From Beaufortia kweichowensis (Eukaryota > Chordata > Actinopteri > Cypriniformes > Gastromyzontidae), in NCBI GenBank assembly GCA_019155185.1, contig CM032804.1, positions 12,496,992 to 12,560,991 of the forward strand: a stretch of DNA of 64,000 nt, given 5' to 3'. The position numbers were made by a program, and so were the translations under genes. Under the pieces are notes generated by a model. The model saw only the letters and a list, made by a program, of their open reading frames with translations. It was not told the origin of the DNA and did not search any database. This document shows, piece after piece, positions 35,853 to 47,858 of the stretch. How positions within the stretch are numbered: the first letter of the stretch is position 1; each line of letters opens with the position of its first letter.

Positions 35853-37514
35853 TAGTCAATAGTAGTATTATTTATACTCTAATACTGTAAGACTGTGAGG
35901 AAGCTAATCTATTAATATATCCCATTCTATTAATCCCTATTCCTGTCTACCTTGTGAAATGGGTCTCCTTTGAAATGCTCAAAATTTTTTGACAAATTAT
36001 GTCTTCCTTTATATGCAATAATGTCAACAGCTTTTGTTAGATTTACTGCAATGTTAAGGAAGGTTAAAGGAAATGCCATTATCTTCATATGAAAGCCACA
36101 TAATCTATAAAAGGTATAGATACACAGAGGTACAGAGCTAATACAGCTTCCGATGTGTGTGTGGAACAGGTGCTATGATCATATTACTGGTGTGATGGAT
36201 CTGGTATCTCACCCCAGCAGGAGCAAATGGCACTATGTCAGCGGAGAGTTTAACTCTATATGTACAAAAGCTGAACAATCAGTCAATACACACCTCCCAG
36301 GCGTTCATCAGCCTATAGACTACAAATATCAGAGCTGACAGATATGAATCAGTTGAACATAATAAAATAGGAACAATTGAATGCTATCCAATCTCAAGCA
36401 CAAATGTCAATTTGCTGTAAGGGGTGAAACAGAAATGGAGACACACAGATGGATGAATGAAAGTCCAAAAAACGTTCATGTTGATCAGTAAAAAGAAGCC
36501 GGTTCCGGCCATCTGGTGACTGGTATTAATTCCAATATTTCAGTGTCCATTTCGAGTCATCAACTTTGATTCCCAGTATTCAGTTATTTCTTGTTCACGT
36601 TCTGGTTTGGGATTTGTTAATTTACTGGTTCCAACATGCACATGGCCTGTTCACTTTCACATTCCATCCATCTGCCCTACTTTTAATTCACGGGAGACAG
36701 GTGAGACAGACGCTTTGCCTATCGACATATCTCTACACAAGACAAACTTCTCTGCCCTGAGGCCACACAAGTTTGGTAAATATTTGAAAAACCCGATGGT
36801 GGTGATTTTTTCCATTAGCCTGATAATATGAGGTGTGGCTGCCGGGTCGAGTTTTATCTCTGTTTTTAAGCTTTGCTTGGTGGTCCGCCAGCTCTTACAC
36901 GTTTATCAGCGCAGCCCTTTCTCTGTCTTCCTCCGCTATAATTAGGGAACTGTTTATGTTTTTTGCGGAGCACAGAGCAACAGCATTGGCAGAGTTTCCT
37001 CCTTGGGCCAGTACAATCTAAAAGAGGAGGTGGTGTGGGGATTCTCTCACGTGAGAAAATGGGCCAGTGTTTACAGTGGTGCATCCTGGGTAATGCTAAT
37101 GCCTAAAGCAGTGCTGAGACTGGCCAAGATTAAAGTAGAAAAGTCTCCTGCCCTATTTCAGTTAAACCACCATGAAAGCTCTGTTTAATCACTGAAGTGG
37201 TTAGAAAACCAAAGTACTTTGTCATTGAACAACAATAATAACAATGGTAACGGCAAAACATTAACTTGGCTTATTTTTGAATGTACGGTTGTCAGTATAA
37301 ACACAGTGTATTAGATTTATGAGCTTTGCTGTAGATTTAAGAGCTGTCTCTGTAATAATTCTGGCATCTGTTTGTTTAGCAAACTTTCTTCACCAAATGC
37401 AGATTAATATCCAGCTGTACTAGTGAGGTCATATGCTTATCAAATCAAGCATCACGGTATGAAGACAGACCAGAATAGTAATTTACAATTTAAATGTTGA
37501 GCACCAATAATGTT

Positions 37515-38092
37515 AAAACAGTAGTTCACCCCAAAATGAAAATTCTGACATCAATAACTCATCCTCATGGTGAATCAAATTCATATACTTTCAAACATTT
37601 GGATGTTTTCCATTCCTTTTTATGCAATTACCATGTACGGGGGGCTAAGGCTTTCAATCTTCAAAGAGACACAAAAACACCTTAAAAGTATTATACAAGT
37701 AGTGCACTGAATTTGGGTACTGTATTCCAAGACTTCTAAAGCCATACAATATTGTAGTGTTAGAAAACAGACCAAACTGTAAGATATTAATCATTGAAAT
37801 GTCCAGTCTAACTCTACTTGTTCATTAGATCATAAGAGAAGCAGTGATGTTCAAGGTTTGAATGAATCAGATCTTTTAACGGAACTACTATTGTATGGCT
37901 TCAGAAGACTTTAGCACACAGGTCATAAGGATTACTTTTCATTTTTCTACACAACAATGTTAAAGCCAATCAGTCTCCATTCACTGTAACCAAGTGGAAA
38001 AAAGAAACCAGTATGTCCTTCAGAATTCATCTTTTTTTTTGGTTTCACAGAACAAGTCATGTGAGTTGAAATAACATTTTTGAGTAAAATGT
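37515..38092. mobile_element. Degenerate cyprinid palindromic interspersed repeat
   Basis: The left end reads AGTTCACCCCAAAATGAAAA then TTCTGACATC, a diverged copy of the very common cyprinid terminal sequence (AGTTCACCCAAAAATGAAAA...). The right end carries the diverged inverse, with AGTCATGTGAGTTGAAATAA followed by TTTTTGAGTAAAATGTTC. No protein is encoded, so it is a non-autonomous element. Identification rests on remembered repeat sequence. Confidence 0.55.
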
Positions 38093-38480
38093 TCTTGTAA
38101 CATAACAATACCACCCAGATGCACCATCCTATGCTCTATATACAAACCCAATCTTATATTTGGAAATTTTAGTTACTTTTTGTAACATTGATAGTGTTGC
38201 AATAGGGTATCTAAACATAAGCATCATAATGAAAATTAAGAAACATCAGTTGCATATTAAGATTTTTTAAGTGCAACTGCAGGACCTGATGGAATAACAT
38301 ACTCACATTCTGATTCACATATCAGCTAAATGTAGTAAAATAAACGCAATTATTAACAAGCAACATAAATATATTTTTATGGATAATGTTCATAACTGTC
38401 ATCTGCCGAGCTGTTAAGCATTATATCATAATGTTAAATACTGTTTTTAAGCATTACCCTTTACTATGTTTGCCAGAACT

Positions 38481-38520
38481 TTATATAACCATTGGTCTCT
38501 TTACATAACCATTGGTCTCT
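38481..38520. repeat. 20-bp tandem duplication
   Basis: Two adjacent copies of a 20-bp unit (TTAYATAACCATTGGTCTCT) with a single mismatch. Each copy contains an ATTGG pentamer. Confidence 0.9.
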
Positions 38521-38883
38521 TACACAAGTAAAACGTAAATAGAGACAAATGGAAAAAGAAACAGCCATCATGTACAGAAAAGATTGAATGCAAATTTGTG
38601 TTTGCAAGACAAACCCTTGCCTGCACATTATTCAATGTTTATACAGCTTTTCTTACAAGCTTGTGGATTTATTTTGAACTGCTTTTGTTTTCAAAAGCTG
38701 AATCAAAAGCTATGACCTTATGTTTCAGATATGTTCTTCTAATTTCAGTAGATCGCAAACGTCCTAAAATACACTCTAAAAACATACAAATATTTATCCA
38801 GTTGTCATGTTTGCAGGGCCATAATATGACATTTTCCATGCTGATTGTAAGTCACTATGTCTATGTAAACAGAACCATGTCAT

Positions 38884-39168
38884 ATATTCTGCTTTCCAAA
38901 CACTTTTGTCACTTTTTGTAATACTTTATTTCATTGTCTATTTTTCCACTTGAATCCTAGAAAAAGTTAAATAAGGTCGACTAGTTACAATCCAACCAAC
39001 TTGGACACCTCAACATGCCCATTTCAAGCTTTGCAAACTGCTTTTTTTTACACAGAATGAATGCCAAAACACTTAATATTATTAATCAGATGGAAATTAC
39101 ACTAAAGTTTTCATAGTATTCGAAAAATTGGAAACGAATGTGACAAAAGTGTTTGGAAAGCAGAATAT
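38884..39168. repeat. Perfect 29-bp inverted repeat with 227-bp loop
   Basis: Arms at 38884-38912 and 39140-39168 are exact reverse complements over 29 bp. No target-site duplication is evident outside the arms and no frame inside looks coding. It may be a MITE, or a foldback made by a local inverted duplication. Confidence 0.85.
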
Positions 39169-42100
39169 GATCTGCTCTCTCTTGTTGGGGTCTATAGCAA
39201 TCTGATCCTCCATTAAAAGCTGTAACGCTCCGAAAAAGTAGAAAGTATATTATCTCTTATACAATGACCCGTCACAGCTGTCCGTATCATCTCAAAGGGG
39301 GCTTGTACAGTGTATAACAGCAACAAATCTTTACCTTTAACCCTGCCAACAAGGGAATGTGCTGAACATACCTTACAGCTATCATGTTCTGTTCTTTTGC
39401 TAAAAAAGACAACATGACAGCCTAAAGACAACCTAACAATAAATGAACCCTGGATTATGCAACATGTTTGGAGGTGCCTTCATGTGTATGATGAGTCTTT
39501 ACAGTGATTAATTATACTACACACACACACACAGAAACACACATATATAACTATATATATAACTACACATATATTTTAATTATGTATGAGTGTATGTAAA
39601 TATGTTCTTATGAAGCAGCAGATATGTAATAAATAACATTTTAGGCATTTATTTATAATGTGTAAAAACCTGCCTTATGTAAATGTGACAACCTGCCCCG
39701 AGCCCAACGTTTATGAAAAGCATCTCTTGTCCTGAGAATAAAACTGAACTATTCTGTTTAAATCTACCTTAATAATGTTATTGACCCTTGTCTTTGTGTA
39801 CTCTACTGTGCTTTTATTGTGTTTTTTTGTCAAGCCGAGAGCTACTTCATAAATAATAACAGAAAAAAATCCCATTCACTTGTAAATGATATCAACTAGG
39901 ATTTCAACAGAGATTTCAACTAGGTATGTGAAACCAACAACTAAAACCACTAGCAGAGAAAACAAGCATTTATTCAATTGAACCTTCTGACTCCAAACAA
40001 CCCAATTAGATTCTTAAAATTGAAGTTTCTCTTTCTTCAATTTTTGATGGGATCGAAAAGTGCACAGCATTAATGCAATCGCCAGTCTCTTCTAAAAAGT
40101 GGGAGATGGAATATCACCTCAGAGAGCCTATCATGTTCCATGACTTTCCGCTCAGACAGCCCACATATACGGTAAAGAGGTAATGAACAACATACAGAAT
40201 ATCATGTGACCTTCTGAAAGCTTGGGAAGGGTAGCAGAGTGCTTTAACCCATAGTGAGTACACAGTATTCTCGGTTATCATATTTTGTTGCCTACGACAT
40301 GTAAAATGTATATTTTTGGTGTGTTGCAAACCATTTTAGTTTTGACTATACTAAAAATATACAGTATGTACAATGAACAGCCTGAAGCACCGTATTACTT
40401 TATGAAAAGATACTGCATGATAAAAATAGAAAATTATATATATTTTTGTCAAATGTTGTCCCTGACTTTAACACAAAAAGTACATTGCTAGCTATGCAAC
40501 AAAAATAACAACGAGCTACATAATAATACTAAACTAGCCACAGCTGATGTCCAATGAGTATGAGAACTGCCTGTTTTATAAATCCACCAAATGTTTTAGC
40601 TATCATGGTTATCATTAATTAACATTATGATTATGATTAATTTACACAGGCAAATTTGTGCTTCAGGTTCTATTCCTGTTAATCTAACCAAACACTTGAC
40701 CCTCAAGCCTCATAATATAAACCTTTCTTACCATAATGCTCACAATATGTACTTAAAATATATGTATAATATTGCATTCTGCAGTATCTTTTTAATGTTT
40801 GAAATGAAGCTCATAAGAGCACTTAATTATGCATGTTAAATGCAACTCTAAAATAATTTACTTTCAGTAAAGAAGCAAAACAATGTCATATCCTGTGACC
40901 CTGCAAAATGTTTAAAAAGTGGCACAACATAACAATGTATACTGTCCCAATGATGTTGGCTGGATGAGAAAGACTTTGCTTTATGAAAATGTGTTTGTCC
41001 ATATCCATTAAGCACTTAAGGCTTAGTCACGCGTGGGTAACCTCCACTTTGCTACTCAACCACCTGGAATTACAATCCTGCCGGCCATAATGTTTACATC
41101 TGATTTGCAAATAGTTGACTAGGAAAGAGTACAGTGTGAGAGATTTGACAGTTGCGGGTTAATTTTAGGCTAGGCTGGTTGCGTCTGAAGTCGTCAGCAA
41201 TTGGGTGTGTATGTGATCCAGAGGAAAGAGTATGAAATTATTAGCAATGAAACATGAGTTTATGTTGCATTTACTTGAAAAATACATGTGAAAAGCTCCT
41301 AAATGGGTGAGAAGTATTGGCAAAAAGTAAAAAGTTTTTATTTTTTAATATAAAAATTTTAAATAAAAGTGACTGCCGAATGCAGATATATATATGTAGA
41401 AGTTTGGAACAAGTGAAGGAACAAGAGGTTCCAAGAGGAGCATAATTTGACTTTTCTTTTGACACCATCCCAAAATAAACTGAATGAAGGCAAACTGTGA
41501 CGCAACAGATTGTGATGGCCTAAACAACAACACAACAACAGTGTGAGCTTTTCATGGACCTGCCATGGTTCACTGTTGTCCTGATATGATGGAGGTGCTA
41601 AGATTTGGCCTTACAAATGCAAGCAATGACATAATTTCTAAATCATTAAAGCATAGTTTGTTTGACATTATCTTAAAGTATAACTATAAAGGTATTTGCT
41701 TAATTTTAGATTTGTTGAATGGGGTGTTGCCAAACTTAGGTGCTTAACTTTTTTATGATTTTGGCAGATAAATTATCCAAAAGTAACTCATTGTGCATTT
41801 TCCAAAGTTTTTGTCATTGCTAGCACCATACTCTACCAAATGCATTACCGAGCCAAATAGATACTATTTTTCCAACTCCATCACCTATTTGTTTGCACTA
41901 CAGGATTAAGACAAATTATCTAGATCACTTTGGAAGTGAAATGTAGGGAATCTATGTCTCACGAGTTTGGATAATTTACAAGACGAGGTAGATGGTTCAT
42001 TTAACCTGTGATCAGCGTATGAAAATGAGGGTGACTGACTTTGGTAGGTGTGTTTGACAAGTTTCACCTCTCATAAAGGATGGTTGGATGAGGAAATCCT

Positions 42101-44811
42101 TTCATTTATATAGCTTTTTTGATACCCCAAGTACTAAACATGTAAAATGGACTGACCTCAATCTCCACCTCTGTGTAATTTACTTTGTTGATAAACCCAT
42201 ATGTGCCAATCATTTAAACACACATCATCTACTCAATGTCTATAGAGAGGAAGGCTGGTAGATGGAGGAAATGAGCTATATCTTCAAATATAGGAACTGA
42301 ACAGCGGAGGAACTTTAGGGGGAAATTAATCACAACAAGATGATGTCTGTTAAGGTGTGTTTACAAAAACACGTGTGGTCCAGTGTACAGGGGCTAAATA
42401 TTGAGCACATGGTGCAAAATAAAGAGAGCTACATTTGAATGGTTTCAAGGGCCATTCATTATGCAAGTCAATGACTGGGCTATGCAAAGAATCAATGGTA
42501 GATGATGGAAAAGTCATTACATTTAACTGAAGTTTGGGTTTTGCCTAGCAAAACAGAACAAGAGTCAGAGAAGTCAGAAAAAATAAATTCGAGAACATTT
42601 TTTTATGGTTTGTATACATTAACCACTAAAATTTAGCATCTGCCTGACCATCTCCTATGTCTTTTCAGAACAAAGTAGAGCATATAACATTTGTATTTAT
42701 GGTAAATGATAAAAACTGAGAGGAAAAACTGCTAACACTTTATAACATTAACAAAGATCAATAGACGCTGTAAAAATATATTATATTGTAAAAAAATATA
42801 TTAGTTATTCATATTAATATTTACGAATGAGACTTTGTTGTAAGAACAGGGATTTGTTTGGTAATATAATGATAGTTGATTTCTTTATTCTGGCGAAAAT
42901 ATAAATAAAATATGCTACTTTGATTGGTTTTTAAATTTAAGACTGATAATTTTCACATTAATCATGTGACATGTAATGCCAAAAGCTAAGGCAGGACTTT
43001 ACTACTTTTTAGAAATTACTAAAATAGCAGCTATAAAAATATTAAAAGACACTAGAAAATCGCTGTGTGTTCAATACAAAGTTTAGGTCGTGAAGAATTT
43101 TCAGGTTATCCGGAATCTGATATGCTTTACGTAAATTGGGCCATTGAGCACAACTGTGTCTTACAACCGATTTATTCATAAAATAAATTCAATTCAATTT
43201 TTAAAAAATAATAATGGTCAACTTCAAGTAGAAAGAAAGCATAAAGAAAGTAATACAACTCAAAGCATACAAAGGAGAGTCGTCTTGTCCAACAGCGTTT
43301 TCTTTCCCAGGCCATAAGCCGCAAGGGTGCGCAGCGGTAAAGTTTTTTCTTTTTGCGCATGTTCGTTTGAAGAACTCCCAAAACACGTAAATCAGCCGAA
43401 CACGAGATGTAGAAATTAATTACGTAAGGAAGCACATAGAATAATAATACTTTTAATAATACTTTTAAAATACTTTTTAAAAAATATTTATAAAATACAT
43501 CGTTTAGAAACTTTTCATGTATTTTCCTATAATTTACCTCTGTAATGCACACTTTTAAAATGTCTGGTACATGCATCAAAACATTGCCAAATCGGACGTG
43601 GTCAAGCAAGTTTTTTTTTTCGTCAAACAACACTTATAGTAGTCGGTGAATCTTACATGCCGTTAATCATTCGTTTATTGAAATTAGAGGCATTAACTGT
43701 TGCAGTGTATTAAAGAGACATGTGCTCTGAATGTCCGTATTTGTGGTTTCGCCTGTGCATTAATGAAATTGATATTGGCCTGTAAAAGGCACTGCATTCC
43801 ATCAACTGATGAATACATCTAAAAACAACTGACTTGAAGCCTCGAGGGCTATTGAGTGTAAGACAGGGCTACACAGGAGTAGTAACAAAACTGCTCAGAG
43901 TACTTTAAATCTTTAACTGCACAATCACTTGGCACGCGAGTCGACAGATAACAAATTACTGTGGGTGTTATATTGTTACCTTCTCTTGTACCACCGTGTA
44001 CTAATGAGCAAATATGTTGGAAGTTCTTCAGCCCCCCTATTTTGAGCGTGGGCTTCATATGAAGAGGAAGACTTGCTCTGCATTGTCATCTTAATTAATT
44101 ATTAGCTTTCCCTCCTCTTGCTGTCCACCAACGCTTGTCAAGCCATCGCGGTGTAGACGAACTCGTTAGTTTGATGTATAACCCTGATGTTAAGAGACTT
44201 GTAAGGTTTAAAATGTCTGTCTTCACATTATGAAAAATTAAAAACGAAAGTTAGAGCGAGAACAGCTCGATTAAAAGTCTCAATAAAGTCCAATGTGAAG
44301 AAAGTGCACATTTCAGGCAACCAACGTTTCTACAGTGAGAGAAAGGAACTTGTTGGCCTTCTTTTCTTGGACTTAACAGAAGGCCCGCTGTCTGTCTAAT
44401 TTCGTTTTGGTAACAGATCAGTTCAGTGATTCAATTAGACGGGTCCAAAGCCAACCCGGACCGATCTGTGAACCATGGCGTCACTTCCAATTCGAGTGTT
44501 AAACTGATTTCCGTTTTAAACACGCGTAATGAACTCTACGTTGGATCATGCCTTACAGGCAACACTGAAAGCTTGCTGTTATTAAAGAATACAGTCGAGA
44601 CCATTAACCTCAGTCCATTACAGTTCGAAGAAAAAAAACATTCATCTCCAGAGTGAAACTAGAAACTAAATGCTAAATGTATAAAAAAGAGATGAGAGGA
44701 GATGAAGGAACAAAATCTCAATAAAATCTCCAAAACGCTTTTTCTTTATTTCTCTTTCTCTCCTTCGTATACAGCCTTTCACGCAGGGTTTGACATATTC
44801 TAGCTGTTATC

Positions 44812-44875
44812 AGATTGATGGGCTGGTTTGATTGAAGTGGCTTTGTCATGCAAATGTCAAGCGAGTGATGGATGG
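44812..44875 (+). promoter_or_regulatory. hoxb1a r4 autoregulatory element
   Basis: Three Pbx-Hox bipartite sites: AGATTGATGG (44812-44821), TGATTGAAGT (44829-44838) and TGATGGATGG (44866-44875). Between them lie a Sox-Oct composite CTTTGTCATGCAAAT (44841-44855) and TGTCAA (Prep/Meis type, 44855-44860). This is the composition of the mouse Hoxb1 ARE: R1-R3 repeats, Sox/Oct site and Prep/Meis input. It lies 215-280 bp upstream of the hoxb1a ATG. It would let Hoxb1a/Pbx maintain its own expression in rhombomere 4. Confidence 0.9.
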
Positions 44876-44913
44876 TCGCAGTGCGCTGACAAACTTCTGG
44901 AGGTCCCCTCACT

Positions 44914-44940
44914 ATTGGCGCCGTGACGTCTCACGTGACC
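44914..44940 (+). promoter_or_regulatory. NF-Y/E-box module of the hoxb1a promoter
   Basis: ATTGG at 44914-44918, a 13-bp gap containing a CRE-like TGACGTC, then CACGTG at 44932-44937 within TCACGTGACC. A weak TATA-like GTTATAGG follows at about 44961. It lies 150-176 bp upstream of the ATG, between the autoregulatory element and the gene. Confidence 0.65.
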
Positions 44941-45089
44941 AGCAGCTGAGGTAAAGATGTGTTATAGGGAAGCACGAGCAAATACTCAGGAGGTAAGCAT
45001 TTCCCCCTTTCGCATGAAATACTGTTGCAAGCTTGCAGGACAGGAGGATCTCCCTAACTCTCAGGTTGACCCTTCGCTATTAATTGCGT

Positions 45090-46761
45090 ATGGACAATTC
45101 CAGAATGAACTCTTTTTTGGAGTACACAATTTGTAACCGTGGCACGAACACCTACTCGCCCAAGGCTGGATATCACCACTTGGACCAGGCGTTCTCGGGC
45201 CCTTTCCACAGCGGACACGCGAGTGACAGCTATAACGCTGATGGACGACTTTACGTAGGGGGTAGCAACCAGCCTGTAGCAGCAGCACAACATCAGCACC
45301 AGAACGGGGTCTACGCGCATCACCAGCAACAAACGCATCAAGGTGGCATTGGCATCAATTACGGTGGCACAGGGAATACGAGTTATGGGACCCAGGCCTG
45401 TGCCAATCCGGACTACGCACAACACCAGTATTTCATAAATCCTGAGCAGGATGGAATGTACTATCACTCATCGGGTTTTTCAACCTCAAATGTCGGCCCT
45501 CACTATGGCTCCATGGCTGGCGCATACTGCGGGGCACAGGCAGCCGTCCCAGCCGCGCCTTATCAACATCACGGCTGCGAAGGTCAGGACCACCAGAGAG
45601 GCTACTCACAAGGCACCTACGCCGACTTGTCGGCCTCCCATGGGAGGGAGAGGGACACGGATCAGTCTTCACCTGGGAAGACATTCGATTGGATGAAAGT
45701 CAAAAGGAACCCTCCTAAAACAGGTGGATAGAATTGCCAGTGTAAAGAAAAATAAAATATTGCTATACGTATTATGCAGAATAAATGTCTCTGTACGGAA
45801 ACCGCACATAGTATATATAATTATCACAAAACTACAATTCGTTACAGGCAAATTAGAACGGCTGTTTTATCCAGAACCCCTTTAAAAGGCTAGATATCCA
45901 AGACTACATGGGATTGGTGAAAATACTGGCCTGTGAGCTTTTACCTTAGTTTCAACCCGTCTCCCCCTGTGTTAATGTATGGAACAGACGTGCTTTCGTT
46001 CGCCCTGGGAAATACCCTAAACACTGCCAACACTGTTATCTTCAGCTTTTTTATGTTATCGCCGCGCAACGTTCTTCTTTCAGATTACAGTGTTTGCATG
46101 GAGGCCAAAATTTTTGACTTACTGTACAAACTGAATGGTCAGAAAGCATCTTTAGGGAGTATTGAATTGCATACCGTACAGAGGCACATATCCCCCATGC
46201 TTTTATACAAATGAGAATAAGATAAGAACATATACAAACATAGGAATAAGGTTAAAAACTGAAAAACCTGTCCAATTCACATTTATTTTAAAACGTAAAG
46301 TTGTATCTTATTAACAAAACATAAGGGAGCAATCACAACATTAATATACTTGTATGCCATGTATAAGAAAATGATCAAATAAATTCTGAATTCTGTTTGA
46401 TTATTTGACAGTCATCTAACTATTCTATCACTTTTTCCCCACAGCTAAAGTGGCGGAGTACGGACTGGGCTCGCAAAACACAATTCGGACGAATTTTACC
46501 ACCAAACAGCTCACAGAGCTCGAGAAAGAGTTTCACTTCAGCAAGTATCTCACGCGTGCACGGAGAGTGGAAATTGCTGCCACGCTCGAGCTGAACGAGA
46601 CGCAGGTTAAGATTTGGTTTCAGAACCGCCGGATGAAACAGAAGAAGCGAGAGAAGGAGGGACTCGCTCCTGCATCGTCCACCTTGTCCAAGGACCTCGA
46701 AGATCAGTCCGATCACTCAACATCTACATCTCCAGGAGCTTCTCCAAGTCCGGAGTCCTAA
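45090..46761 (+). CDS. hoxb1a: Homeobox protein Hox-B1a (two exons)
   Basis: Group-1 Hox factor that gives rhombomere 4 its identity, including facial motor neurons. CDS is join(45090..45723, 46445..46761), 316 residues. Exon 1 ends ACAG|GTGGAT, an unusual donor, and exon 2 follows CCCCACAG|CTAAAG, phase 1, giving Ala212. I chose ATG 45090 (MDNSRMNSFLEY) because human HOXB1 starts MDYNRMNSFLEY; the internal Met6 is an alternative. The N-terminal half is Gln/His/Gly/Tyr-rich. The group-1 Pbx motif TFDWMKVKR is at 198-206. The homeodomain is at about 222-281 ([20 protein letters not shown]). Intron read-through reaches a stop two codons past the junction and would give a protein lacking the homeodomain. 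The autoregulatory element, two RAREs and two miR-10 sites flank it. Confidence 0.97.
45724..46444 (+). other. hoxb1a: hoxb1a intron with weak donor
   Basis: 721-bp intron. The donor GTGGAT departs from GTRAGT at positions +4 to +5, while the acceptor (CACTTTTTCCCCACAG) is strong. No other gene is present inside. Confidence 0.9.
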
Positions 46762-47006
46762 CTGGGGAATTTCTCAACAGACTTGAAATATATCTAAAAT
46801 ATATACGTCTATTAATTTAAGCATTCCGCAATGTGACCGAACGAATTCCCTCGTATGCTTTTGTTATAGGACCATTTCAGGAATCTAATGAACTCGAAAA
46901 TCACTTCAGGGAAATATATGAAAAGAAAGAGACATTTAGCACAATAATGGACATATTTACGCCACCAGCTCGAGCACACTCCATAACGTTTTGATATGCG
47001 TGTTAA

Positions 47007-47014
47007 ACAGGGTA
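47007..47014 (+). promoter_or_regulatory. miR-10 target site 1 in the hoxb1a 3'UTR
   Basis: ACAGGGTA, a perfect miR-10 8-mer, in an AU-rich context (followed by TTTCTA). Confidence 0.8.
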
Positions 47015-47210
47015 TTTCTACAATGCACTTTCGCCATGTTTACAAATCTCTAAACGAATTTTACAGGGAACCTATTACGTTGCCTATGTGGATTAGTGTT
47101 TTGTTTTATGTTTTTCTTTTTGAGAATGTGTTAACTGGATGTAAACATTTCATGTATTTGAGACATGCGGATTGTAGCTATAAGGGTTGGAGTCTTTGCA
47201 CTATGCGGAT

Positions 47211-47218
47211 ACAGGGTA
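47211..47218 (+). promoter_or_regulatory. miR-10 target site 2 in the hoxb1a 3'UTR
   Basis: Second ACAGGGTA, 204 bp after the first. The spacing is almost the same as in hoxb3a (215 bp). hoxb1a is a reported miR-10 target in zebrafish. Confidence 0.8.
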
Positions 47219-47858
47219 GGCCTTTACTGAAGGCCAACACAGCTGCATTGCATCTTTACATTGCCACAAAAAATATTGAAATTGTGGTGGTAATCTAATT
47301 TAACTCAATTTACCACATAATTTGTTTGTTTTTTTATCTGTAGACTTCTCAAATACCACATGCGCCTTTGATATGTTTCTATTTCCTTTGTAGAAAAAAA
47401 AGTAAATTGTTTAAAATGTACTTTCTTATTAAAACATAGTTTGATTTTTAGCCTCGTATTTTGTATGCGCAGACGAGCTGAGTTTTATCAGTTGTTGTCT
47501 GTATTATTCTGTGGGCTAAATTTATCAATCAAAAAGTTGTGAGCTTTGATCTACCTCAAATAAACGATATTTTACTGAAACGTCCTCTGTCACTTTTTAA
47601 AATATGATTTTGATTGCTTTATTTAAAATATGAAATACCCACTTTACACACTGGCGTTAGTAGCCTAAAGGGTGAATACATTGTTGAATGGTTTGCTTCA
47701 CTTCTCCGTTTAAGAAAGTGTTAGTAGAGTCAATAATCACACGGGTTTAATAGCTCTGCCTTCACTTGGTGAGGGTGAGAAAGCGAACACCAGTCAATAG
47801 TTGTATAGGATGCGGAGCACAGAACGGAATGTTGTTGAGCAATCAGGGTGGCTCGCGA

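Larger units (their letters stand above)
34691..44811. other. hoxb2a-hoxb1a spacer
   Basis: A 10 kb AT-rich spacer with no coding gene recognised. It holds microsatellites, one degenerate cyprinid-type repeat, a 20-bp tandem duplication and a perfect 29-bp inverted repeat. The 153-codon minus-strand frame at 43172-43633 is Leu/Lys/Phe/Tyr-rich, as expected from AT-rich DNA, and matches no family I know. Confidence 0.5.
46762..47585 (+). other. hoxb1a: hoxb1a 3'UTR
   Basis: About 800 bp to the AATAAA at 47559-47564, which is followed by a T/GTC-rich stretch. It contains two miR-10 8-mer sites. Confidence 0.7.

Noticed and set aside
43172..43633. 153-codon minus-strand frame
   Set aside because: Composition (Leu, Phe, Tyr, Lys) is that of translated AT-rich DNA; no family match, no splice or promoter context.
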